From: Roseiflexus sp. RS-1
GTDB lineage: Bacteria; Chloroflexota; Chloroflexia; Chloroflexales; Roseiflexaceae
Reading direction: 5' to 3'
DNA: 64,000 nt
NCBI RefSeq assembly: GCF_000016665.1
Contig: NC_009523.1
Location: 806,001 to 870,000 of the forward strand
This document shows positions 8,315-17,149 of the stretch, in pieces. A model generated the notes under the pieces. That model was not told the origin of the DNA and made no database searches. It saw nothing but the letters and a program-made list of their open reading frames with translations. Both the position numbers and the translations under genes were made by a program. The first letter of the stretch is position 1. The number at the start of each line of letters is the position of its first letter.

Positions 8315-8344
8315 TGGACGTTCGCCGGAAGAATGTCTATAATG
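8315..8344 (+). promoter_or_regulatory. promoter-like element TTGGAC-N18-TATAAT
   Basis: A perfect -10 hexamer (8339-8344) and a good -35 (8315-8320). It fires into two hairpins rather than directly into a gene; the next ORF begins 545 bases on. Confidence 0.5.
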
Positions 8345-8445
8345 CTCACGGGTTGTGCAGAACGCCAGTGATGCACAACGCAAATGTTCAAGGGTTGTGC
8401 AGAATCTGGTAACGCACAACGCACCATTCTGATGGCTGGTGAGTA
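8345..8445 (+). ncRNA. candidate structured RNA: two tandem GTTGTGC hairpins
   Basis: GTTGTGCA/TGCACAAC (about 8352-8379) and GTTGTGC/GCACAAC (about 8394-8420) form two similar hairpins in a row. An outer CTCAC...GGTGAG pairing could close the pair. It lies immediately after a promoter-like element. It may be a 5' leader of the large downstream gene or a small RNA. No known family is recognised. Confidence 0.35.
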
Positions 8446-8778
8446 ATTACTCCGGTATAGCCCGCGCAGGCGGGCTTCGCCCTGGCTAGCCGAGGGCTTA
8501 TGGTCTTTGAGTAAATAATCCGCTACAGCCCGCGCAGGCGGGCTTCGCCCTGGCTAGCCGAGGGCGTATGGACTTTGAAGAAATAATCCGGTATAGCCCG
8601 CGCAGGCGGGCTTCGCCTCGCATAGCCGGGGGCTTTAGCCCGACGGCTCGTGCGGTATAACGGATTAAATTCTCAATCTCCATCAGCCCGACGGCTAGCG
8701 CGGGATAGCGGATTAAGTTCTCAATCTCCATCAGCCCGACGGCAAGAGGTGCATACCGGATTAAGTTCTCAATCTTCA
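8432..8778 (+). mobile_element. three 116-bp elements nested inside one another (L-L-L-R-R-R)
   Basis: The innermost complete copy is 8568-8683 (116 bp, ATGG...CCAT). The second is split into a left half 8500-8567 and right half 8684-8731. The outer is split into 8432-8499 and 8732-8778. Each split falls between GGGCTT (or GGGCGT) and CAGCCC, the tip of the internal hairpin. This geometry is expected from repeated insertion into the centre of the resident copy. No ORF. The remaining bases to 8888 hold no gene. Confidence 0.8.
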
Positions 8779-8888
8779 CGAGAATAGCAATGCAGCACGC
8801 AACGCAGTTGATTGAACGATTCTATAATGAATGCGCGCGGCGTGCCAATGCAGCCCGCACGATAACGCTTCGACAGGCATAATGTCGC

Positions 8889-11800
8889 ATGAACTCAACC
8901 TCCGCCCCGTCCACTGCCAATAACTCGCCTGCGCCGGTTGCGCATCGCCTCTTCCGGTCTTCCTGGGGCTGGCTGGCAATGATTCTGCTGATCGGCGCAT
9001 TCTTCCGCTCGATGGCGCTGACAACCTGGGACGGCACGTCATACCTTCACCCCGATGAGCGGTTTATTATCTTCACCGCCTACAATCTCCAGGTACCGCG
9101 CAGTTTCAGCGATTACCTGCGCAGCGATTGCGCGGTCAACGGGCGAATCCCTGCGGCGCGCGCCACGACCGATGGCGCCGGCAACCCGCTGCCGCTGAAC
9201 CAGCAGGAGCCGACCCGCGACAGTGGATGCAACACTCTCAACCCGCGGAATTACAACTGGTCGCGGTTCTTCGTGTACGGCACCCTGCCAACCACCGTCA
9301 CACGCCTGGCGGTGGAACTCCAGGCGAACCTGGATGGTCGCCCCAACCGGATTTCGCCGGAAATGGTCCGCGATACCGGGCGCACGCTGTCGATGCTGTA
9401 CGACCTGGGAACGATCTTGATGGTCTTCCTGATCGGGCGGCGATTGTACGATCAGCGCGCCGGGCTGCTTGCGGCGCTGCTGTATGCAACGGCAGCGTTT
9501 CCGATCCAGTTGTCGCATTTCTTCACGGTCGATGCGGCAACGGTTTTCTTCACCACCCTCTCGATCTACTGGGCGGTGCGGCTCGCGCAGGACGGCGGCG
9601 CGGGCAGCGCAATCGCCGCTGGCGTCAGTATCGGTGCGGCAATGGCGTGTCGCGTCACTATGGCAACCCTTGGTCTGGCGGTGGTGGTTGGTGCGCTGGC
9701 GCGCCTGGCGGAAGAAACCAGACGTCAGTATACGGACGCTGAACCGCCGGGCATCCTGGCGCGCATCCTGATGGCGCCTGCGAGCCTCCTGTTTGCCGTC
9801 GCCTGGCGCGTTGCGCTTGCCGGTGTCGTGACCGTGATCGCGTTTCGCGTGTTGCAACCCGATGCCTTCACCGGTCCGTCGTTGTTCGACGTGCGTCCAG
9901 AACCGCGCTTTCTCGACAATATCTCGTCGGTCGGACGGCTGATCAGCGGCGAGGCGGACTTTCCACCATCGCAACAGTGGGCGCAGCGCACCCCGTTTCT
10001 CTTCTCATTGCAAAACATGGTTCTGTGGGGGATGGGGTTGCAGCTCGGCATCGCGGCGTGGGTCGCGTGGGGCTTCGCCGGGTGGCGCATCCTGCGTCGC
10101 GGTGATGTGCGCCTGCTTGTGCCGTGGACGTGGATCGCCTTCTATTTTGCCTGGCAGGGCGGTCAGTTCGTGATGACCATGCGCTACTATGCGCTGCTCT
10201 ATGGTCTGCTGATCGTCCTGGCAGCCGGCGGGTTGCTGGCGCTGTGGGATCGTGCGCGGCAACCGGGCGCATTGCGCTGGCGACGGATCGCCTGGCGCGC
10301 GCCGCTGATTGTCGTCGTAGCGGGAACGGCGCTGTGGGCGTTCGCATTCACCCGCATCTACACGGAACCTCATTCGCGCATTCAGGCGTCACGCTGGATC
10401 TACCAGAACATTCCCCCTGGCGCAGTGATCACCTTCGAACGCTGGGACGATCCATTGCCGCTGCCGATCGATGGGCAGAATCCCGGACAGTACATCGGCA
10501 TCCCTACCGAACCGTATGGCGAGGATGAGCCGCTCAAGTACTATGGGTATGTCGCCAGCGACGGTTCGGCGGTCGAGGGATTGCTGGATCAACTGGATCG
10601 CGCTGATTACCTGATCTTCAGCAGCAATCGGGTGTACGACTCGGCGACGCGCCTGCCAGCGCGCTACCCGGCGTTGACCCGTTACTACTACCATCTGTTC
10701 GAGGGTGATCTGGGCTTTGAACTGGTTGCCGACATCCACTCGTTCCCGAAACTGTTCGGCATCGAAATACCGACGCCAATTCTGGCGGAGGAAGCCTTTA
10801 GTGTCTACGATCACCCGCGCATCCTGATCTTCCGCAAAACATCCGACTATTCGCGCGCCAGGGCGGAGCAGTTGATCCTTGGCGGCGTGGCGTGGGGCGA
10901 AGTCTTCAAAGTGACGACGCTGCGGGTCAACAAGGCGCCAACGGCGCTGCGCCTGACCGATGAGCAGTGGCCCCTCTACCGGGCGGCAGGCGACTGGGCG
11001 CGGATGTTCAATCCGGCAGATGTGGCGAATGCGGTTCCCTGGCTCTTCTGGTTGCTGGCGCTCGAAGCGCTCGGTCTGTCCTGTTTTGCGCTGCTGTTCC
11101 GCGCGCTGCCGGCGCTGCCGGATCGGGGGTATGCGCTGTCGAAAATCCTGGGATTGCTGATTGTGTCATACGTGGCATGGCTGCTGGCATCCGTCGGTCC
11201 GGCTGGTCTCCACGGAACGTTGCGCTCGCCGCTGGTTCCCTTCGGTAAAATCAGTGTCTTCATATGCGCAATTTTGCTGGTTGGCGCGGGCGTGCTGGCA
11301 ATGCGCTGGAACCGTGCGGCGCTCGGCGCCTTCTGGCAGCAACGGCGCACCGCGCTCCTGACCGCCGAGGGAATCTTCCTGGCGTTTTTCTTCGGATTTG
11401 TGCTGCTGCGGGCAATAAACCCGGATCTCTGGCATCCGGCGCGCGGCGGCGAAAAACCGATGGATCTGGCGTTCCTTACCGCTATTGTCAAAAGTCCGGC
11501 TTTTCCGCCCTACGATCCGTGGTTCGCTGGCGGGTACCTGAACTACTACTACTTCGGCTTCGTGCTGGTGGCCACGCTCATCCATCTGACCGGCATCGTT
11601 CCAACGACGGCGTACAATCTGGCTGTGCCGACACTTGCTGCGCTGACGGCGCTCGGCGCATGGGGCGCGGCGTACAACCTGGTGGCGCTGCGAACCAGCA
11701 AAGGTGCGCCTCCCCCGGAAGAGGCGCCACTATCGGGCGCCTTCTGGCGGCGCGTGTTCGCCGCCGTTCCTGTGCGTTCCGCCACCTGGCGACGGTATGA

Positions 11801-14800
11801 GCGACAGGCGCTTGTCGCCGGGGTTGCGGCAGCAATCTTTGCGACGCTGATCGGCAATCTGGCGCAGGCAGTCTGGTTCCTGCCAGGTACCGGCACCGCG
11901 CAGGATCCCGGTCTCCCGGAGACGTGCCGCGCGCTGACGAGTTACGCCGCGCAGCAGGAGTGTCGCGGACGGGCGGAATGGGCGTTCTGGGACGCGACCC
12001 GGCTGGTGGGGATGACGCTGGGAGACGGGACGATCAACGAATTTCCCTTTTTCACCTTCCTGTTCGCCGACCTGCACGCGCATATGATTGCGCTGCCGCT
12101 CATCCTGGCAGCGCTGAACCTGATCGTGGCGATAGCGCGCCTCCGAGGCGGGCAGGCGCAGACGATCCGTTCGTCGATTTCGCCGGCGCTGCTGGCGGCG
12201 CTGGTTCCGCTGGCGCTGGTCATTGGCGCGCTCTATGCGACCAACACCTGGGATTATCCAACTGCAGCAGGATTGGGAGCGCTGGGACTGGCGGCGTGTG
12301 CCTGGACGCGCTACCGGCGCGGTTTGCCGCTGAACCAGGCGGTGCTGCTATGGATCGGGACATCGGTTGCGCTGGTGGCGCTGACACGCCTCCTCTTCCT
12401 GCCATTTATCCAGAAGTTCGCCACCGACTATGCTGGCTTCGAACTGTGGAACGGGTCGCGCACACCCACGTCCGAGTTTTTGCAGATCCACGGTCTCTGG
12501 CTGTTCCTGGCGATGAGCGGCGCGTTGCTCCTGGCGCACCGCACCGGACGCCTCAGCGCACGATGGGCGGCAGCCGTCGGCGGCGGGGTGATCGTTGCGG
12601 CGCTCCTGCTGGCGCTGTTGGGCATTCCGGCGCTGCCGCTCCAGGGATTGTTGCTGGCGGGTGGCAGCCTCCTGTTCATCGATCTGATCCGACGCGGCGT
12701 GGTTGTCGCGCCACGCGCCGCCACAGCCCCCTCCGAACCTGTCGGACCGGTGCAACTGATGCTTCCCGGCATTGCCGATGATCCACCGTCGCAGCGACGG
12801 GATGCAACGCCGCCTGGGATCGGTTCGACAACCCTGCTCACGCTGGTCTGGGGTCTCGCCGCGTTGGGTATCACGCTGCTGATCGAAATCGTGGTGGCGA
12901 AGGGCGACATTGGTCGGATGAACAGTGTGTTCAAGTTCGGCATGCAGGTCTGGTTGCTCTTCGCAGTGGTGAGCGGTGTTGCGCTGACCTGGATGTGGTC
13001 GGTGACTGCCAGACTGCGCGCAGGCGCACTGCGTCCGGTCTGGCGCGGCGCTGCCGTGCTGCTGATCGCCGCTGCCCTGGTCTATCCGCTCACTGCCACG
13101 CCAGCCCGCCTCGCCGACCGCTACGATTCGACGATTGGACCGACCCTTGACGGCATGGCGTTTATGCGCTCGCCACGCAGTGGTTGGGCGGAAAACGACC
13201 GCTCCTTCACCTTCGCCGAAGACGCGGACGCTATCGCCTGGTTGCGCGCCAATGTCGGCGGCACGCCAATTGTGCTGGAGGCGCATCTGGAAGCGTACCG
13301 CTGGGGGGGACGCATATCGGTCTACACCGGGCTGCCAACGTTGCTCGGCTGGCCCTGGCACATGACCCAGCAGCGCAGCGTCGCCGATGTCGGTCCGGTG
13401 CGCGATGCGCGCCAGGCGCTGATCCGCGACCTCTACAACGATCCGAATGCCCGCGAAGCGCTCCGCTTGCTGCGTCTCTATGGCGTTGAGTATGTTGTCG
13501 TCGGGCAACTTGAACGCGCCCTCTACGATCCGGCAGGGCTGGCGAAGTTCGATGCGCTTGCCGCTGCCGGTCAGATCGAGACGGTCTTCACCACAGGCGC
13601 AACGCGCATCTACCGTGTGCCGCCAGCAGACCATCCGCCCGCCGTGCTCACCACCTCGCTGCCAGTGCGCGCGCCGGCGCCAGTTCCGCGCAAAGACCTG
13701 ATGCTGCCGATACGGGTTGGCGATCTTCCGCCGGTGGACATGCACGGCTGGAATCGGCTGGCGGAGAATCCGGGCATTGCCGTGGCGCTCTGGTTGCTGG
13801 TATGGTACGCACTGGCGCTGATCGGGCTGCCGCTGGCAGCGCTGGTCTTCAGCGCGCGCGCACTGGACGGCGGATGGCTCTGGGCGCGCATGATCGGATT
13901 GATCGCGTTCGGCTACGCAATCTGGTTGCCGGTCAGCGCACGCCTGTGGCAGTACGATGGGTGGGGTATGATCGCCGGTCTGATGCTGACCCTGGCGCTC
14001 AGCGCAGCGGCGCTGGTTGCGCATGGCAGACGGCGTATCGCTGCCGATGGTGAAACGGCGCATCACGCAACGCTGGCGTTTGAATTGCACCAGGGCTTCC
14101 TGGCGCTGCGCGCGATGCTGCATGAACGCTGGCGCTGGATCGTCGGCGGCGAGGCGCTATTCCTGGCAGCGTTTGCGTTCCTGTTGACGCTGCGCTGGTT
14201 GAACCCTGATCTGTGGCAACCGATCTGGGGCGGTGAAAAACCGTTCGAGTTCGGCTTCCTCAACGCCCTGATCCGCACCCCCGTGCTGCCGCCGTACAAC
14301 CCGTTCTTCAGTGATGGCATCATCAACTACTACTACTACGGCTTCTTCCTGATGTCGATCCCGGTGCGCCTGACCGGCATCCCGCCGTCGGTCGCCTACA
14401 ATCTGATCGTGCCCACGCTGTTCGCGCTGATGCTGTCTGCCGTGTTTGCGCTGATTGTTCGCATTCGCGGTTCATGGCAGTGGGGGGTGGTTGGCGCGCT
14501 CCTGGTCGGCGTGGTCGGGAATCTGGCTGCCGTCTTCCCGGCGAACTGGGCGCGCGGTCTCGCACCGGTCTTCAGTGCGCTGAACGAAGGTCTTGCCGGT
14601 TTTGGCGAACGCCTCGGCGACTGGTTCGTCGGTCCGACACGGGTGATTCCATCGACCATCAACGAGTTCCCGTACTTCAGTTTTCTCTTTGCCGACCTGC
14701 ATCCCCACACGATTGCGCTGCCGCTGACGGTGCTGATGATTGCGCTGGTCTTCGAGGCGTTCGTTGCGCGCCCGACCGGGTGGACGGATCGTGCGGCGCG

Positions 14801-16934
14801 CTGGGGGGTGACAGCGTTGACGCTCGGCGCACTGGCGGTCACCAACTCGTGGGACTTCCCAACCTATGGATTGCTGCTGGGTGGTGCGCTGCTGGGGCGC
14901 GCCTGGCGCACGATGCGGCGCATTGATCGGCATCTGGCGATGAGTCTGATCGGTGCAGCGCTTGGCGGCGCGGCGCTCGGCGGCGCAGCACTGGCGCTCT
15001 ATCTGCCGTTCTTCCAGAACTTTCAGGCAATGGTCGGCGGCGTGGGTCTGGTGCGCGATGCCACGCATTTGAGCGACTACCTGCTGCTCTATGGCGTTTT
15101 TCTGACGCCGCTGATCGTGGCGCTGTTCGGAGCAGCGTGGCGCACGCTCCGTATGGTTGGGCGTCGAACGTACCATTTCAACCTCTCGACCGCCAGCACA
15201 TCGCCGGAAGCGACCGGTTTTGTGGCAGGAATATCGGGGATGCCCGGTGCAGGGCGTGTGTCGCTGGCGCTCCTGGCAATTGTCGTGGCGCTGACCGGCG
15301 CGCTGGCGATGCTGCCGAACCTTTTGCTGGCGCTCAATCTCGACGGTGCTGCAACGCTCCTTCAGACTCCGTCAGAAGCCCTTGCGCCGTTCACATTGCG
15401 CATCTGGCTCGCAACCCTGTTGACCATTACGGTGGGAACGCTGCTGGTGCGCAGTCTGCGTCCGGAAACCTGGTTTGCGTTCTGGACGACCGGTGTGGCG
15501 CTGATCGTCACACTGATCTGCGAAATCATCTATGTGCGCGACCATCTCGACGGCGGTGAATGGTACCGCATGAACACGGTTTTCAAGTTCGGTCTGCAGG
15601 CGTGGGTGTTGCTGGCGATTGCAACGACGCTTCTGCTGCCGTCGTTGCTCCGTTCGCTCCAGCGGCGCAGCGCTGTCGTGCAGACGATCGGGCTTGCTGT
15701 GCTGATCGTTCTCTTCGCGCTGGCATCCGTCTACCCGCTGGTCGGTACGGTAAGCCGCACGGCGTACCGCTTCCCCGGTAATACGACCGGTCCAACGCTC
15801 GATGGGCTGGCATTCATGGAACGCGAGTCGTTCCCGCTTCCTGCGTATCTGCAACCGTCCGGCGCACCGCCGACGACGATTGTGCTGCGCTACGACTACG
15901 AGGCGATTCGCTGGCTCGAACAGAACATCCACGGAACGCCGGTCGTGTTGCAATCGAGCCTTGAGTTTTACCGCGCCTATGGGGTGCGTATCGCTGCCAA
16001 CACCGGCTTCCCCACGATTGTCAGTCCATTGCACGAGAGCGAACAGCGCAATCCGCAGGACGTTTACCGGCGCGATCTGGACGTTGCGCAGATCTACCGC
16101 ACGACCGACACCCGGGAGGCGCTGCGCCTTCTCTCACGCTACCGTGTCGGGTATGTGTATGTCGGTCCGATCGAACGCGCCGTTTATGGCGAGGCAGGGT
16201 TGTTCAAGTTTCAGCAGATGACCGGCTCGTTCCTGGATGTGGTGTTCCGCAACGATCAGGTGACGATTTATAAGGTGAACGACACGGTTCATACCCTGCC
16301 CATGCTTCCGCCGCTCGACCGACCGGCGCCGGCGCCGGTTGCGCCGCTGCCCGTGCCAGAAGAGGATGCCGGTGAACCAGAACCGGTTGCGCCTGTGGCG
16401 CCGCCAGACAATGACCTGCGAAATCCCGCCGTGATCGAGGCGCTGGAGCGGCAGCATCAGGAAAATCCCGGCGATGCCGGTCCGGCATATGCGCTCGCGG
16501 AGCGGTACCGGGCGCTGGGGCGGTTTGAAGAGGCGGTAGAGGTGCTCCGACCCGCAGCGCGCGCCAACCCGAACGATGTCGCACTGCATCATCTGTTTGG
16601 TGATATTCTGATCGATGCAGGGCGCTTCGACGAAGCCATCGAGGCGTATCGCGCCGCCGTTCGCGCCAGCCCGGTGGCGGGCAACTACAACAAACTGGGG
16701 GTCGGCTTGTTGACGATTGGACGACCGGGAGATGCCGAGCAGGCATTTTTGCAGGCGATCCAGATCGATCCGACGCTCCCTGAGCCGTACTTCCGTCTGG
16801 GAACGCTCTACGAGCAACTCGGCGACGAGCGCCAGGCAATCGAGCGGTACCGCGCGTATCTCGATCTGGCGCCCGACGGTTACCTTGCGCCCCTGGCGCG
16901 CGAGGCGCTGGAGCGGCTCGGAGCGTCACCGTGA
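8889..16934 (+). CDS. giant multidomain membrane protein: glycosyltransferase-like + two DUF2298 units + TPR
   Basis: Protein of 2681 aa. Residues 1-620 resemble a polytopic dolichol-phosphate-mannose-dependent (GT39/PMT-like) transferase with an early acidic loop (HPDERF at about 56-61). Two successive DUF2298 ('YYY') membrane units follow, marked by NYYYFGFVL near 884 and NYYYYGFFLM near 1813. Each has a NEFPFF/NEFPYF-SFLFADLH segment and an MNSVFKFG/MNTVFKFG motif. The C-terminus (about 2520-2681) has four TPRs. DUF2298 proteins are normally 700-1000 aa, so this is a fusion of at least three polytopic units. Likely role: glycan or lipid-linked sugar transfer at the envelope; substrate unknown. 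Confidence 0.88.
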   Translation: MNSTSAPSTANNSPAPVAHRLFRSSWGWLAMILLIGAFFRSMALTTWDGTSYLHPDERFIIFTAYNLQVPRSFSDYLRSDCAVNGRIPAARATTDGAGNPLPLNQQEPTRDSGCNTLNPRNYNWSRFFVYGTLPTTVTRLAVELQANLDGRPNRISPEMVRDTGRTLSMLYDLGTILMVFLIGRRLYDQRAGLLAALLYATAAFPIQLSHFFTVDAATVFFTTLSIYWAVRLAQDGGAGSAIAAGVSIGAAMACRVTMATLGLAVVVGALARLAEETRRQYTDAEPPGILARILMAPASLLFAVAWRVALAGVVTVIAFRVLQPDAFTGPSLFDVRPEPRFLDNISSVGRLISGEADFPPSQQWAQRTPFLFSLQNMVLWGMGLQLGIAAWVAWGFAGWRILRRGDVRLLVPWTWIAFYFAWQGGQFVMTMRYYALLYGLLIVLAAGGLLALWDRARQPGALRWRRIAWRAPLIVVVAGTALWAFAFTRIYTEPHSRIQASRWIYQNIPPGAVITFERWDDPLPLPIDGQNPGQYIGIPTEPYGEDEPLKYYGYVASDGSAVEGLLDQLDRADYLIFSSNRVYDSATRLPARYPALTRYYYHLFEGDLGFELVADIHSFPKLFGIEIPTPILAEEAFSVYDHPRILIFRKTSDYSRARAEQLILGGVAWGEVFKVTTLRVNKAPTALRLTDEQWPLYRAAGDWARMFNPADVANAVPWLFWLLALEALGLSCFALLFRALPALPDRGYALSKILGLLIVSYVAWLLASVGPAGLHGTLRSPLVPFGKISVFICAILLVGAGVLAMRWNRAALGAFWQQRRTALLTAEGIFLAFFFGFVLLRAINPDLWHPARGGEKPMDLAFLTAIVKSPAFPPYDPWFAGGYLNYYYFGFVLVATLIHLTGIVPTTAYNLAVPTLAALTALGAWGAAYNLVALRTSKGAPPPEEAPLSGAFWRRVFAAVPVRSATWRRYERQALVAGVAAAIFATLIGNLAQAVWFLPGTGTAQDPGLPETCRALTSYAAQQECRGRAEWAFWDATRLVGMTLGDGTINEFPFFTFLFADLHAHMIALPLILAALNLIVAIARLRGGQAQTIRSSISPALLAALVPLALVIGALYATNTWDYPTAAGLGALGLAACAWTRYRRGLPLNQAVLLWIGTSVALVALTRLLFLPFIQKFATDYAGFELWNGSRTPTSEFLQIHGLWLFLAMSGALLLAHRTGRLSARWAAAVGGGVIVAALLLALLGIPALPLQGLLLAGGSLLFIDLIRRGVVVAPRAATAPSEPVGPVQLMLPGIADDPPSQRRDATPPGIGSTTLLTLVWGLAALGITLLIEIVVAKGDIGRMNSVFKFGMQVWLLFAVVSGVALTWMWSVTARLRAGALRPVWRGAAVLLIAAALVYPLTATPARLADRYDSTIGPTLDGMAFMRSPRSGWAENDRSFTFAEDADAIAWLRANVGGTPIVLEAHLEAYRWGGRISVYTGLPTLLGWPWHMTQQRSVADVGPVRDARQALIRDLYNDPNAREALRLLRLYGVEYVVVGQLERALYDPAGLAKFDALAAAGQIETVFTTGATRIYRVPPADHPPAVLTTSLPVRAPAPVPRKDLMLPIRVGDLPPVDMHGWNRLAENPGIAVALWLLVWYALALIGLPLAALVFSARALDGGWLWARMIGLIAFGYAIWLPVSARLWQYDGWGMIAGLMLTLALSAAALVAHGRRRIAADGETAHHATLAFELHQGFLALRAMLHERWRWIVGGEALFLAAFAFLLTLRWLNPDLWQPIWGGEKPFEFGFLNALIRTPVLPPYNPFFSDGIINYYYYGFFLMSIPVRLTGIPPSVAYNLIVPTLFALMLSAVFALIVRIRGSWQWGVVGALLVGVVGNLAAVFPANWARGLAPVFSALNEGLAGFGERLGDWFVGPTRVIPSTINEFPYFSFLFADLHPHTIALPLTVLMIALVFEAFVARPTGWTDRAARWGVTALTLGALAVTNSWDFPTYGLLLGGALLGRAWRTMRRIDRHLAMSLIGAALGGAALGGAALALYLPFFQNFQAMVGGVGLVRDATHLSDYLLLYGVFLTPLIVALFGAAWRTLRMVGRRTYHFNLSTASTSPEATGFVAGISGMPGAGRVSLALLAIVVALTGALAMLPNLLLALNLDGAATLLQTPSEALAPFTLRIWLATLLTITVGTLLVRSLRPETWFAFWTTGVALIVTLICEIIYVRDHLDGGEWYRMNTVFKFGLQAWVLLAIATTLLLPSLLRSLQRRSAVVQTIGLAVLIVLFALASVYPLVGTVSRTAYRFPGNTTGPTLDGLAFMERESFPLPAYLQPSGAPPTTIVLRYDYEAIRWLEQNIHGTPVVLQSSLEFYRAYGVRIAANTGFPTIVSPLHESEQRNPQDVYRRDLDVAQIYRTTDTREALRLLSRYRVGYVYVGPIERAVYGEAGLFKFQQMTGSFLDVVFRNDQVTIYKVNDTVHTLPMLPPLDRPAPAPVAPLPVPEEDAGEPEPVAPVAPPDNDLRNPAVIEALERQHQENPGDAGPAYALAERYRALGRFEEAVEVLRPAARANPNDVALHHLFGDILIDAGRFDEAIEAYRAAVRASPVAGNYNKLGVGLLTIGRPGDAEQAFLQAIQIDPTLPEPYFRLGTLYEQLGDERQAIERYRAYLDLAPDGYLAPLAREALERLGASP

Positions 16935-16975
16935 GCTGCTCAGAAGGCGAGAGGGTTGAAGGTTGAAGGTTGAAC

Positions 16976-17147
16976 CCGGTTCCTGGTTCTCGGTTCCTGG
17001 TTCCTGGTTCTCGGTTCTCAGTTCGTGGTTCTCGGTTCCTGGTTCCTGGTTCTCGGTTCTCAGTTCGTGGTTCTCGGTTCTCAGTTCGTGGTTCTCGGTT
17101 CCTGGTTCTCGGTTCTCGGTTCTCGGTTCTCAGTTCTCAGTTCTCAA
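16976..17147. repeat. heptanucleotide tandem repeat (about 24 units of the GGTTCTC type)
   Basis: A degenerate 7-bp unit (CGGTTCT, TGGTTCC, CAGTTCG and similar) runs without a break from the previous gene's stop to the ATG at 17150. Because 3 x 7 = 21 bases, it is open in several frames and makes artificial SRF/VPG peptides. The same heptamer occurs at 23751-23780. It resembles the short tandemly repeated repetitive sequences known from cyanobacteria. Confidence 0.9.
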
Positions 17148-17149
17148 TC

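Noticed and set aside
12348-14123. 591-aa leftward ORF
   Set aside because: Antisense shadow of the DUF2298 fusion gene; composition is Arg/Gln/His-rich as expected from a complementary frame of GC-rich codons.
16970-17149. Extension of the third DUF2298 protein by 60 residues from TTG 16970
   Set aside because: The extra residues are translated heptamer repeat; membrane homology starts at 17150. Kept only as an alternative start.
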